Source: Cyanobium gracile PCC 6307
GTDB lineage: Bacteria; Cyanobacteriota; Cyanobacteriia; PCC-6307; Cyanobiaceae
Length of the DNA: 64,000 bases
Direction of reading: 5' to 3'
Assembly (NCBI RefSeq): GCF_000316515.1
Contig: NC_019675.1
Location: forward strand, 2,629,964 to 2,693,963
The stretch's first letter is position 1. Every line of letters begins with the position of its first letter. The position numbers were made by a program, and so were the translations under genes. Positions 17,534 through 26,311 of this stretch are shown in pieces. The notes under the pieces were generated by a model. That model was not told where the DNA came from. It ran no database searches and worked only from the letters and a program-made list of their open reading frames with translations.

Positions 17534-20500
17534 TTGAGTAGCAACGACTACCTTTTCGCCAGTGAGTTGGGCAGGATCGGCTCCTTTTGTCCGGCATGGC
17601 TGACACAGCGGCGGCGCAGCCTCTCTCCGGTGGGTCTCACGGTTGTGCTGGGCCTGCTGGGCTCCCCGGCTGCCGCCGGTGAGATCACCGCCACCGGCGG
17701 GATCCTTGGACTCGGCAGTGTGGTCAATGGCCAGATCGGCGGCAGCTGCTTCAGCGGTGCCTGTGCGATCCGGGGGGGCACCTCCGCCGGGGCCAACCTC
17801 TTTCACCGCTTCTCCGCCTTCGATACCCGCGGCGCGATCACCGGCGTCACGTTGGACGTGGGTGGGCATCGCAACGTGATGGTGGGGGTCACCCACCCCC
17901 TGGGCAGCTTCATCGACAAGGCCGTCACCCTGAGCGAACGGGCCAACCTGGTCTGGCTCTCACCGGGGGGGCTCCGGCTCAGCGGCGCCGGCACGTTCAG
18001 CAATGTCCAGCAGCTCAACCTGACCACCGCCACCAGCCTGCAGGTGGGCGAGGGGCGCTTCGACGTGCTCGGCACCACGGCCGCCGGGGCCGCTTCCCTG
18101 GCGGGCCTCCCGGCCCTGGGTGCGGCCGGCTTGAGCACCGATCCGGCCACCCTGGCGCAGCTGGGCCTCTCCGCCCAGGGGGATCTGGCCATCGACGGCG
18201 GCCTGCTCACCGTCGATGGGGGCCTGCTGCTGGATGCCCAGGGCGGCCATGTGCTGTTGGGGGGAGCCCGGCTGCAGGCGCCCGGGGGGACCGTGGCCCT
18301 GCAGGGGCAGACGGTGTCGCTCCAGGACAGCACGGTGGAGGTGTCCGGTCCGGCTGGCGGCAGCATCCGGCTCTCCGGGGAACGGGTCTCCATGGCCGGC
18401 TCCAGCCTGCGGGCGGATGCCAGCGGCGCGGGTCGGGGCGGGACCATCGAGATCCTGGGCAGGGAACGGGCCGAGGTCCATGGGGTCATCAGCGCCCGGG
18501 GCGGCCCCCAGGGGGGCGATGGCGGCTTCGTCGAAACCTCGGCCAGCCGCCTGGCGCTCTCCACCGCCCCGGATCTGTCGGCAGCGTCGGGGCGGGGCGG
18601 CACCTGGCTGATCGATCCCCGCGACATCGCCATCGTTCCCAGCGGATCCGGCGGCGGCTCTCCCCCCGGCGGTTCCGCTGGGGGAGTGCCGGGCTCCGCG
18701 TCGCTCATCGATGTGGGACTGATCAACACCGCCCTTAACGGTGGCCAGACGGTGATCGTGGACACGACCGATCCCGCCGGGACCCAGTCGGGCACCATCT
18801 CCCTGCTGGCCCCCGTCCAGAAGACGGCGGGGCCGAACGCCACCCTGGAGCTGCGGGCCGACGGCGACATCTTGATCAACGTTCCGGGCGCGGATCCCAC
18901 GGCCTTCGCGAACACCTCCGCGCTGGGCCAACTGGATGTCAATCTCTGGTATCAGAAAGGAGCCGATCCTTCCCTCCCCGCGGGAGCGATCAGCTGGCAG
19001 AAGGGCGCGGTGGACATCAACACCGGAACCCTGCGCACCTTCCAGGGGGCGTCGCGGATCGATGGCAACATCGAGCTGACGGGAGCCTTCGAGCCGTTCA
19101 AGCTCCTGTCGGGCACCGTTCGCACCGGTGAATTCACCTGGAGCCCCACCAGTTTCGGGGCCATTCAACTGTCGCAGTTAAATGATTCCAGGCCGGCCGT
19201 TCTGGATGTCTCCAGGCGTTACGTCCAGGGGCCCGGCCGCAATGTCACGGCCTTCGCGACGGCGCTGCTGCAGATCGGCCCTTCCGCCGTGAGCAGCGGC
19301 ATCGACGGCGGCACGGTCACGGACCCGACGCCCGTCAAGACCACCCTGATCAATGTCGCCACGGGGGCGACACTCGCGCTCAACCAGGCCACGGTGAATG
19401 GCCCGACTCTGGCCGTGCAGAGCGGGGCCAGGCTGGAGCTGAGGAGGGACAACCGGCTGGCGGCCCTCGACAACGCCGGCTCCATCCTGATCGCCCCCGG
19501 CGCCAGCCTCGACCTGCAGAGCGCGGCCGTCGCGCCTGGCGGCTCGATCGTGCTGCAGGGCGGTTCGTCGCGCCTGCGCATCAATGGCGCCGTCTTCCGG
19601 AATGAAGGAATGATCCAGGGATCCGGTTTGATCGAGGTGGGCTCCGGTCTGGGGACGTTCACCAACGGAAGTTCCCTGCTGCCGGGGGCACCGGAGGCGT
19701 TGCTCGATCCGATCGGCTCGCTGCAGATTCTTGCCCGCAGCCTCACGCTGGAGCCCAACAGCCGGCTCCTGTTCGATCTCTCCACCCCCGACCAGCTCTC
19801 CGTCTTCGGCGACACCCGCCTCGGCGGGGAGCTGGAGGTGGTGTCGCCGCCGGTCGTGGGGGTCATCACCCCCTTCGAGCTGATCCGGGCCCGCGGCATC
19901 TCCGGCGCCTTCGACCCCGGCCAGATCACCCTGCCGACCGGCTTCACGCTGCAGGGCGTCGTCACGACCGGCGATCCCCAGCTGCCATTCAGCTTCGGCG
20001 GCGATCTGGCGGCGACACCGCCGCCGCCCCCGGCGCCGCCCGACCCGCCCGTCACCCCCATCCCACCCGTCAGCCCCACCCCGCCCGTCACGCCGACTCC
20101 TCCCCTGACCGCCACGGTCCCGGTGGCCTCCTCACCGTTCTCCCCGTCGAGCCCGTCGTTCGTCCTGCCCGATCTCGGCTACCGCATCTTTCCGTCGACC
20201 CAGACGACACCCTTCGGCTCCACCCTCACCAGCAACCGGCGCGGGGTGGGCTCCGATGCCCTGGCGGTGAACCTTTCGGAGGCCGATTTCAGCCTCACCG
20301 GCGGCTCGATGCCGGCGCCCGGCCCCCTGAGTGTCACCACCACCACCCTCTCCCCGGCCCTGGTGGCCGCGGCGATCACCGACGGCGATCAGCAGCGCAG
20401 CGAGGACGTGCGCCGGACCCTGGGGGATGTGGGAACGGCGGGGGAGTCCGGCGGAACCCTGCGCCTCGAGGAACTGCAGCAGCTGCTCAGCAAGGCGTCC

Positions 20501-21694
20501 CAGAAGGGCGACAGGGAGGACGAGCGCTTCAATCCGGCGGTGCTGATGGTGTCCTTCACCGAACAGAAGCCCCTGGCGGGCCAGGAACAGCAGCCCGTGG
20601 CGGGCCAGGAGCCCGGGGCCGCCGGCAGCACCGGGCCGAAGCCGGCCAATTCGTTCCTCGATCTGATCCTGCTCAGCCGCCGGGGGGAGCCCCTCGGCAA
20701 GCGTGTCGAGCTCTCCAGGGAGCGCTTCGGTGACCAGCTGCGGGCGCTGTACCGGCAGCTGGCCCGCCTCGAGCCCCTCCAGGTGGACAACCCGGACTCC
20801 CCGTCCAGGCAGATCCACCGGGCCGTCATCGAGCCCTTCGCTGCGGAACTGCGGGCCAAGGGGATCACCACGCTGGTGATCGTCGCCGACCGGGGCCTGC
20901 AGGGTCTCCCCTTCGCGGCCCTCCACGACGGCACCAGCTATTTCGGGGATCGCTACGGCTTCTCGATCACCCCGTCCCTCAACCTCACCTCCTTCGGCCC
21001 TCCGCGCCAGACCCGGGGGCGGGTGCTGGCGGCGGGCGCCTCGGAGTTCGAGGGTCTCAGCCCCCTGCCCCTGGTGCCCGAGGAACTGGCCGGCATCCCG
21101 GAGGGGGTGGGGGTCGACCGGTTCCTGAACAGGAGCTTTTCCCCGGAGGTGCTGCTGAGCCGTGCGGCCGACCCGCGCTATGAGCGCCTGCACGTGGCCA
21201 CCCATGCCGAATTCCTGCCCGGTGGCCCCTCCCAGGCGCGCATCTACACCGGCACCGGCTCGGTGAGCCTGCAGGAGTTCGCCCGCCTGCGCCAGCAGCG
21301 CAGCGGCAGCCCGCTGGAGCTGTTCGTGCTCAGCGCCTGTCGCACGGCCCTTGGCGACAGCGACAGTGAGCTCGGATTCGCCGGCCTGGCCCTGCAGGCG
21401 GGATCCCGCAGTGCCATCGGCACGCTCTGGTATGTCGACGATGTCGCCACCTCCGCCTACTTCCTGCAGCTCTATCGCTTCCTCGACCAGGGAATGCAGA
21501 AAGCCGAAGCCCTGCGGGCCACCCGCCAGGCCATGGCCACTGGCAAGCTGCGGCTGGAAGGCGATAAGGTCATCGGATCCGATGGCGTTCCCCTTCTCAC
21601 GGAGCTGAGCCCATCCCAGCGGCGTCGGATTGCGGCAGGCGTGACCCATCCCTACTTCTGGGCGGGGGTTCAGTTGATCGGCACTCCCTGGTGA
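17534..21694 (+). CDS. Two-partner-secretion exoprotein with C-terminal CHAT (caspase-like) domain
   Basis: This 1386-residue secreted protein is preceded by a divergent TpsB gene. A basic n-region (RRRS) and hydrophobic core (VGLTVVLGLLGSPAAAG, about 32-49) form a signal peptide. Residues about 50-330 resemble a TPS/haemagglutinin N-terminal beta-helix domain (QLNLTTATSLQV, GGTVALQGQTVSLQDS). A repetitive beta-rich passenger follows, then a Pro-rich linker (about 833-875). The C-terminal 400 residues are a CHAT domain with catalytic His in HVATHAEF (H1224) and Cys in SACRTA (C1269), the caspase-like dyad. A surface or secreted protease is the inference. The start is TTG with an unusually long n-region, so the true start may be downstream. 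CHAT-TPS fusions occur in other cyanobacteria, but I know of no defined substrate. Confidence 0.85.
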   Translation: MSSNDYLFASELGRIGSFCPAWLTQRRRSLSPVGLTVVLGLLGSPAAAGEITATGGILGLGSVVNGQIGGSCFSGACAIRGGTSAGANLFHRFSAFDTRGAITGVTLDVGGHRNVMVGVTHPLGSFIDKAVTLSERANLVWLSPGGLRLSGAGTFSNVQQLNLTTATSLQVGEGRFDVLGTTAAGAASLAGLPALGAAGLSTDPATLAQLGLSAQGDLAIDGGLLTVDGGLLLDAQGGHVLLGGARLQAPGGTVALQGQTVSLQDSTVEVSGPAGGSIRLSGERVSMAGSSLRADASGAGRGGTIEILGRERAEVHGVISARGGPQGGDGGFVETSASRLALSTAPDLSAASGRGGTWLIDPRDIAIVPSGSGGGSPPGGSAGGVPGSASLIDVGLINTALNGGQTVIVDTTDPAGTQSGTISLLAPVQKTAGPNATLELRADGDILINVPGADPTAFANTSALGQLDVNLWYQKGADPSLPAGAISWQKGAVDINTGTLRTFQGASRIDGNIELTGAFEPFKLLSGTVRTGEFTWSPTSFGAIQLSQLNDSRPAVLDVSRRYVQGPGRNVTAFATALLQIGPSAVSSGIDGGTVTDPTPVKTTLINVATGATLALNQATVNGPTLAVQSGARLELRRDNRLAALDNAGSILIAPGASLDLQSAAVAPGGSIVLQGGSSRLRINGAVFRNEGMIQGSGLIEVGSGLGTFTNGSSLLPGAPEALLDPIGSLQILARSLTLEPNSRLLFDLSTPDQLSVFGDTRLGGELEVVSPPVVGVITPFELIRARGISGAFDPGQITLPTGFTLQGVVTTGDPQLPFSFGGDLAATPPPPPAPPDPPVTPIPPVSPTPPVTPTPPLTATVPVASSPFSPSSPSFVLPDLGYRIFPSTQTTPFGSTLTSNRRGVGSDALAVNLSEADFSLTGGSMPAPGPLSVTTTTLSPALVAAAITDGDQQRSEDVRRTLGDVGTAGESGGTLRLEELQQLLSKASQKGDREDERFNPAVLMVSFTEQKPLAGQEQQPVAGQEPGAAGSTGPKPANSFLDLILLSRRGEPLGKRVELSRERFGDQLRALYRQLARLEPLQVDNPDSPSRQIHRAVIEPFAAELRAKGITTLVIVADRGLQGLPFAALHDGTSYFGDRYGFSITPSLNLTSFGPPRQTRGRVLAAGASEFEGLSPLPLVPEELAGIPEGVGVDRFLNRSFSPEVLLSRAADPRYERLHVATHAEFLPGGPSQARIYTGTGSVSLQEFARLRQQRSGSPLELFVLSACRTALGDSDSELGFAGLALQAGSRSAIGTLWYVDDVATSAYFLQLYRFLDQGMQKAEALRATRQAMATGKLRLEGDKVIGSDGVPLLTELSPSQRRRIAAGVTHPYFWAGVQLIGTPW

Positions 21695-21709
21695 GGCCTC
21701 CCCTGACGA

Positions 21710-22099
21710 GTGTCTGCGGTCATCCCGGTTCTTCACTCTGTGCCTGATCTGTCAGCTGTCTTCAACGTCTTTCTGATGCTGGCGATGGCCCATTTCGTCG
21801 GGGATTTCGGTCTCCAGAGCGATCGCATGGCCCGGGAGAAATGCCCCGGCTGCGGAGTGACCCTCGGCTGGGGTTGGTGGCTCACCTCCCACGCCGCCAT
21901 CCATGGATCTCTGGTGGGAGCGATCACCCAGTCCCCCCTGTTAGGTGTGGCAGAATGGATAGTGCATCTGTTGATTGACTTCGGCAAATGCCGACGTCTC
22001 TGGAGCCTGTCGTTTGATCAGGCGCTGCACATCATCACCAAGCTCCTCTGGGCCTGGCTGGCGATCCGTCAGGCATCGCCGGGCTTCTGGTTGTCATGA
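21710..22099 (+). CDS. DUF3307-domain membrane protein
   Basis: This 129-residue protein begins at GTG 21710, 15 bp after the CHAT-exoprotein stop. The motif HFVGDFGLQSDRMAREK followed by SHAAIHG matches the DUF3307 family of small integral-membrane proteins of unknown function. Hydrophobic helices cover about 15-30, 56-78, 80-92 and 105-120. A CPGC pair (about 46-49) sits in the first loop. It could be co-transcribed with the exoprotein. No enzymatic role is assigned. Confidence 0.7.
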   Translation: MSAVIPVLHSVPDLSAVFNVFLMLAMAHFVGDFGLQSDRMAREKCPGCGVTLGWGWWLTSHAAIHGSLVGAITQSPLLGVAEWIVHLLIDFGKCRRLWSLSFDQALHIITKLLWAWLAIRQASPGFWLS

Positions 22100-22141
22100 G
22101 TTGCCGAGACTTGTCATGAACCCTTGCCGTCAGCCGTGGTC

Positions 22142-22837
22142 ATGAGGACAGTGTTTCCGCACCAATCGATCATCAAGCGATGGGCCTCCGGCACGGCCCT
22201 GGCGGCTGGTTTCCTCACCCTGGCCCCGCTGGCGGCGCTGGAACCGCCGGCGGCGCAGGCCCAGAGCGATCTGCGCAAGAGCTTCCCGGGGCGCCGGGTC
22301 GGAGGAGGCACCCGCGGTGACTGCTCCAGCCGCCTGCTGGCCCACCTGGTGCCGGCCAGCAGCGTCTTCGCCCCCGGCAAGGAGCGCTACCTCGGCCTGC
22401 TCGAAGGCCCCAGCGCCTCCCCCAGCCCCCTGGAGATCACCTTCCGCCCCCTGAGCGGCCGCGGCACCGCCGATGCTGCGATGGCCTCGGGCCAGCGCCG
22501 GGTGCTGCCGGCTTCCGGCTCGGGCATCACCCTGATCACCCTGCCGGCAGTGAAGGTCCCGACGATCTGGGAGTCGAGCTACCTCTGCCCCGGGGCCGCG
22601 GCGACCCCTACCCCCGCCGACCCGCTGAACTTCGTGGCCGCCGACTCACCGCCGGCCCTCAGCCTGCTGGTGGCCGATGCCTCCAAGGAGGATGGGGCTG
22701 TCCAGGCGTCCCTGGTGATGCTGCAACGCTCGTGCGGCGCCAGCGTGACCCGGGAGGAGGTCGGCACCGCCTTCGGCCTGTCCGACCTGATCACGGCCCA
22801 GTGGCCCGAGCGGATTCCAGTGCGCTGTCCCGCCTGA
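22142..22837 (+). CDS. DUF928-domain exported protein
   Basis: This 231-residue exported protein has a signal peptide (about 1-38, ending AAQAQS). Just after it comes FPGRRVGGGTRGDCSS, which matches the diagnostic start of DUF928, a family common in cyanobacteria and often found near CHASE2 and CHAT genes (recollection, not checked). A beta-rich body follows (YLGLLEGPSASPSPLEITFRPL). Function is unknown. I chose ATG 22142 because it places the signal peptide at the N-terminus; a TTG at 22124 is the longer option. Its last 47 bp overlap the convergent CHASE2-cyclase gene. Confidence 0.75.
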   Translation: MRTVFPHQSIIKRWASGTALAAGFLTLAPLAALEPPAAQAQSDLRKSFPGRRVGGGTRGDCSSRLLAHLVPASSVFAPGKERYLGLLEGPSASPSPLEITFRPLSGRGTADAAMASGQRRVLPASGSGITLITLPAVKVPTIWESSYLCPGAAATPTPADPLNFVAADSPPALSLLVADASKEDGAVQASLVMLQRSCGASVTREEVGTAFGLSDLITAQWPERIPVRCPA

Positions 22838-24743
22838 GGCCACCCCGCAGTTCCCAGATGCGCAGCGGTTCGGTGCGCCCCTTGAGGTTGATCGCCCCCC
22901 AGTCGAGCCACTCCAGCGGCAGGCCCTTGGGCAGCAGTTCCTCCGTGCTGGACGAGACCAGCACGCGGCAGAGATTGGTCTGACGCTCCTTGTCGAGGCT
23001 CTCCAGCCGGGCGGCGCAGTTCACCGCATCGCCGATCACGGCGTACTCCAGCCGTTCGCTGCTGCCCATCGATCCCGCCAGGACCGGGCCGGAATGGACG
23101 CCGATGCGCAGCCCCATCGCCGGCAGCCCTTCCTGCTGGAGCTCCTCGTTGAGGCTGGCCACGGCCCGCTGGATGGCCAGGGCCGCATCGATGGCCGCTT
23201 TCGCATCCGCCTCTTCGCCGCTGCTCAGGGGGGCCCCGAAGACTGCCAGCAGGCCATCCCCGGTGAACTTGTTGACCATGCCCCCCCGGCGCGTGATGGC
23301 AGGGACGAACAGGGCCATGCCCCGGTTCAGCCAGGCGAGCAGCTCCCCGGGACTAAGCCGTTCCGAGACGCTCGTGAACTGGCAGGTGTCCAGCATCAGC
23401 ACCGTGACCGGCAGCTGGCGCCCCTCGAAGCGGCCGTCGCTGAGCAGGCCATCGCGCTGGTTCCAGAGCTGGCGCGCCACGGCCGGGGAGGTGGTCTGGC
23501 CGAGCAGCCGCTCGATCTGCTGCCGCTGCTTCTGGCTGGAGGCGCCCCGGCGCACCCATCCCGCCCCGGCCATGGCGATCAGCCCCATCAGGGGCAGGCT
23601 CAGCCCGATCCAGACGTACTGGTACAGCAGCAGCACGGCGCCACCCACCATCACCACCGCCACCAGACCCACCACGATCACGCTGCGGCGCAGCAGCACG
23701 AAGGCCTCCCCCAGCACGATCCCCAGCACCACCGCCACCACCTCGGCGAGCCGCTCCACCCAGCCGGGCAGCGTCCGCAGCCGCCGCGGGTCGCCGGCCA
23801 CGTAGCGTTCCATCAGACCGGCCAGCCGATGGGCGTGGATCTCCACCCCCGGCACCAGCAGCTGTCTCGCCCCGAGGGCGGAGCGGGTGTGGGGCACCGG
23901 GAACAGGTCCCGCAGGCTCGGCGCCGTGCTGCCGATCAGCACGATGTGGCCGCGGATCTGGTCGGCGGGGATCGGCCGGCGGCCGAGCACATCCTGGAGG
24001 TTCCAGAGGTGGAAGCTGCCGATCCGGTGGAAGGACAGCATCTGCTGGAAGCCTGCGGCATCGAGCTGGTCGTAGCCCCCCGAGGCCGGCTCCAGCCACG
24101 GGCCCGGTTCCCGACCCGCGTCCAGCCGCTGCCGCAGGCTGCGCTGGCCCCTGCCCAGCTCCAGGAGCCGCAGGGGCAGGGAGACGATGGCCTCGTCCTG
24201 CCCGGCCACATGCACCAGATCGCGGCGGATCACCCCGTCGGCATCGAGCACCAGATCGTTGAACCCCTGCCGATCAGGCGGCGTGCCCGGCACCGGGCCG
24301 ATGGCCTCGGCCACGTTGATGATCGAGACGAGGCGGGGGTTGGTGCGGAAGCGCTGCCGCAGGCAGGCCTGGTCGGGGCCCACCCCCTGATCGCGGTAGA
24401 TGTCGAGGCCGATCGCCACCGCCCCTCCGGCACTCAGCCGGTCGATCGCCTCGCACAGCACCCGGTCGTCGATGGGAAAGCCGTAGGTGGCGAGGTCCGA
24501 TTCGTCGATGCCGATGATCGTGATCGGCTTGTCCGTGCCCGGCGGCGCCGGACGCAGGCTCGTGATCAGGTCGTAGAGCAGCAGGTTGAGGGTTTCATTG
24601 ACGGGGCTGCGCTGCAGGGCCAGCAGCAGCAGTGCGGCGGCGGCGTAGGGGACGAGGGAGCGCAGGCCGTCGTCGATGTGGAGCGCCCGCAGCCGTGCCA
24701 GCCAGGACGTCGCCTTGGAGCCGGGCGGGGTTCCGTTGTCCAT
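22791..24743 (-). CDS. CHASE2-domain adenylate cyclase (coupled to cyclic-nucleotide MscS channel)
   Basis: This 650-residue membrane sensor has an N-terminal membrane helix (about 25-42), a periplasmic CHASE2 domain (about 48-325; TIIGIDESDLATYG, VLIGSTAPSLRDLFPVPHT), three membrane helices (about 330-390) and a class III cyclase domain (about 425-640). Catalytic features look intact: first metal Asp in VLMLDTCQFT, VNKFTGDGLLAVFG with Lys and second Asp, and the adenine-type Asp and transition-state Asn/Arg in EYAVIGDAVNCAARLE. It would make cAMP in response to an extracytoplasmic cue. The ATG overlaps the stop of the channel gene by one base (TGATG), so both are made from one transcript. 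Longer in-frame extensions read through the channel gene and are rejected. Confidence 0.93.
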   Translation of the reverse strand: MDNGTPPGSKATSWLARLRALHIDDGLRSLVPYAAAALLLLALQRSPVNETLNLLLYDLITSLRPAPPGTDKPITIIGIDESDLATYGFPIDDRVLCEAIDRLSAGGAVAIGLDIYRDQGVGPDQACLRQRFRTNPRLVSIINVAEAIGPVPGTPPDRQGFNDLVLDADGVIRRDLVHVAGQDEAIVSLPLRLLELGRGQRSLRQRLDAGREPGPWLEPASGGYDQLDAAGFQQMLSFHRIGSFHLWNLQDVLGRRPIPADQIRGHIVLIGSTAPSLRDLFPVPHTRSALGARQLLVPGVEIHAHRLAGLMERYVAGDPRRLRTLPGWVERLAEVVAVVLGIVLGEAFVLLRRSVIVVGLVAVVMVGGAVLLLYQYVWIGLSLPLMGLIAMAGAGWVRRGASSQKQRQQIERLLGQTTSPAVARQLWNQRDGLLSDGRFEGRQLPVTVLMLDTCQFTSVSERLSPGELLAWLNRGMALFVPAITRRGGMVNKFTGDGLLAVFGAPLSSGEEADAKAAIDAALAIQRAVASLNEELQQEGLPAMGLRIGVHSGPVLAGSMGSSERLEYAVIGDAVNCAARLESLDKERQTNLCRVLVSSSTEELLPKGLPLEWLDWGAINLKGRTEPLRIWELRGGLRRDSALESARATGP

Positions 24744-26224
24744 CAGCTGCCCTTGAAGGCGTAGAAGAGCCGCTTCATCGTGTCCAGCAGCGCGTTGGAG
24801 CGTTCCGAGTGCTGCTCGCGGTCGAGGTTCCGCAGCTCCGCCTGCCGGTCCTGGACCATGGCGGCGAAGCGCTCCAGCAGGTCCGGATTCTCGTCCAGCA
24901 GGCCCTTGATGCTGTCCCGGTCCACCTCCAGCAGCAGGCATTCCTCGGTGGCCCGCACCGTGGCGCTGCGGGGGGCGTCGAGGAACAGGGTCATCTCGCC
25001 GAACACCTCGCCCGGCCCCAGCTGGCGCACGGCCACGGTGTGGCCCGGCTCCAGTTCCTTGAGGATCTCCACGGCGCCCCGCAGCACATGGAACATGGAG
25101 CGTCCCTCGGCCCCCTCCTGCACCACCGCCTCGCCGGGGCCGTAGGCCACCAGGTGGCTGCCCTCCACCAGGGTCTCCAGCTGCTCGGCGCTCAGGTCGG
25201 TGAAGAGGCCCACGCTGGCCAGGGTCTGGCAGCACAGCTGGGGGGAGGGCCGGGCGGCCCGCTGGGGCCGGTCCCGGGAGCGGCGGGGTTGCAGCTCCCG
25301 CACCGGGAAGGGGATGCTCTGGCCGTCCCGGGCCAGGGCGTACCAGATCTGCTCGAGCAGGTCGCTGCGCAGGTCGCCGATGGCGCCGTCCCCCATCTCC
25401 CGCTGCCACACCTGCAGCTCGTAGGCGATGGCGCTGTCCTGAAACTCCTTGACGCGGATGCGGGGGGCGGGCTCCCGCAGCACCCGGGGATGCTGCAGCA
25501 CCACCTTCTCCAGCAGGGCCCTGGCCTGGGCGGGCGGCAGGTCGTAGTCGAGGCCGACCGTGAAGCGGTTGCTGACGGCCCCGGAGCGGCCCAGGTTGCG
25601 CAGCACCCGCTCGGTGACGAGGCTGTTGGGGACGACCACCAGTTGGCCGTCCATGTTGCGGAGCATGGTGTCCCGCCAGTTCACCTGCACCACCACGCCG
25701 CGTACGCCCTCGTCCAGCTCCAGGAAGTCCCCCTCGGCGAACTCGTCCCCCAACTGCAGCTCCAGGCCCGCGAACAGGTCCTTGAGGGACTCCTGGGCGG
25801 CCAGGCCGATCACGGCGGTGAGCACGGCGGAGGTGGTCACCAGACCCACCAGATCCAGCCGCGCCGACTGGCGCACCAGCACCACCGTGGCCAGGGCACC
25901 GCTGCCGACGGTGAGCAACTGCAGCAGCAGCTGCGGCGGCGGGCGCCACAGCCCCAGGTGGGCGGGCACCTGCAGGACCGCCCACAGGGCCACCAGGATG
26001 GCGGCGTAGGTGAGCAGCAGGTCGTCGGTGAGCAGCAGCCACACCCGGTAGGCCGGCGGCAGCCCCTGCAGCGGCAGCGAACGCAGCAGGGCCCAGGCGC
26101 CGATGGCCAGCAGCGGCAGCCGCAGCGGCACCGCCGGAAGGGCCCGGTGGCGGCAGAGACGGGCCAGCACCAGCAGCCCGGCCGTGGCGGCCAGGGCGCC
26201 GATCCAGATCTGCAGCAGGGCCAA
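24743..26224 (-). CDS. MscS-family channel with C-terminal cyclic-nucleotide-binding domain
   Basis: This 493-residue protein joins a mechanosensitive-channel-type core to a cNMP-binding domain (bCNG architecture). Membrane helices lie at about 5-22, 38-54, 62-84, 100-117 and the pore-lining 125-158 (LVTTSAVLTAVIGLAAQESLKDLFAG). The MscS beta domain covers about 160-215 (GVRGVVVQVNWRDTMLRNMDG, VVPNSLV). The cNMP domain (about 340-460) has a canonical phosphate-binding cassette FGEMTLFLDAPRSATV with G409-E410 and R419. Known bCNG proteins are gated mainly by cyclic nucleotide rather than tension. It is translationally coupled to the CHASE2 cyclase directly downstream, so ligand source and reader form one unit. 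It is divergent from the SIMPL gene over 87 bp. Confidence 0.93.
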   Translation of the reverse strand: MALLQIWIGALAATAGLLVLARLCRHRALPAVPLRLPLLAIGAWALLRSLPLQGLPPAYRVWLLLTDDLLLTYAAILVALWAVLQVPAHLGLWRPPPQLLLQLLTVGSGALATVVLVRQSARLDLVGLVTTSAVLTAVIGLAAQESLKDLFAGLELQLGDEFAEGDFLELDEGVRGVVVQVNWRDTMLRNMDGQLVVVPNSLVTERVLRNLGRSGAVSNRFTVGLDYDLPPAQARALLEKVVLQHPRVLREPAPRIRVKEFQDSAIAYELQVWQREMGDGAIGDLRSDLLEQIWYALARDGQSIPFPVRELQPRRSRDRPQRAARPSPQLCCQTLASVGLFTDLSAEQLETLVEGSHLVAYGPGEAVVQEGAEGRSMFHVLRGAVEILKELEPGHTVAVRQLGPGEVFGEMTLFLDAPRSATVRATEECLLLEVDRDSIKGLLDENPDLLERFAAMVQDRQAELRNLDREQHSERSNALLDTMKRLFYAFKGS

Positions 26225-26311
26225 GGCGCACGCTTCGATCGCCCCATCCTGCCGCCGATCCTGGCGTTCGGCCCCGTGGGCGAGCAGGCTGGCCCCAGCC
26301 GTTGCTCTGCC

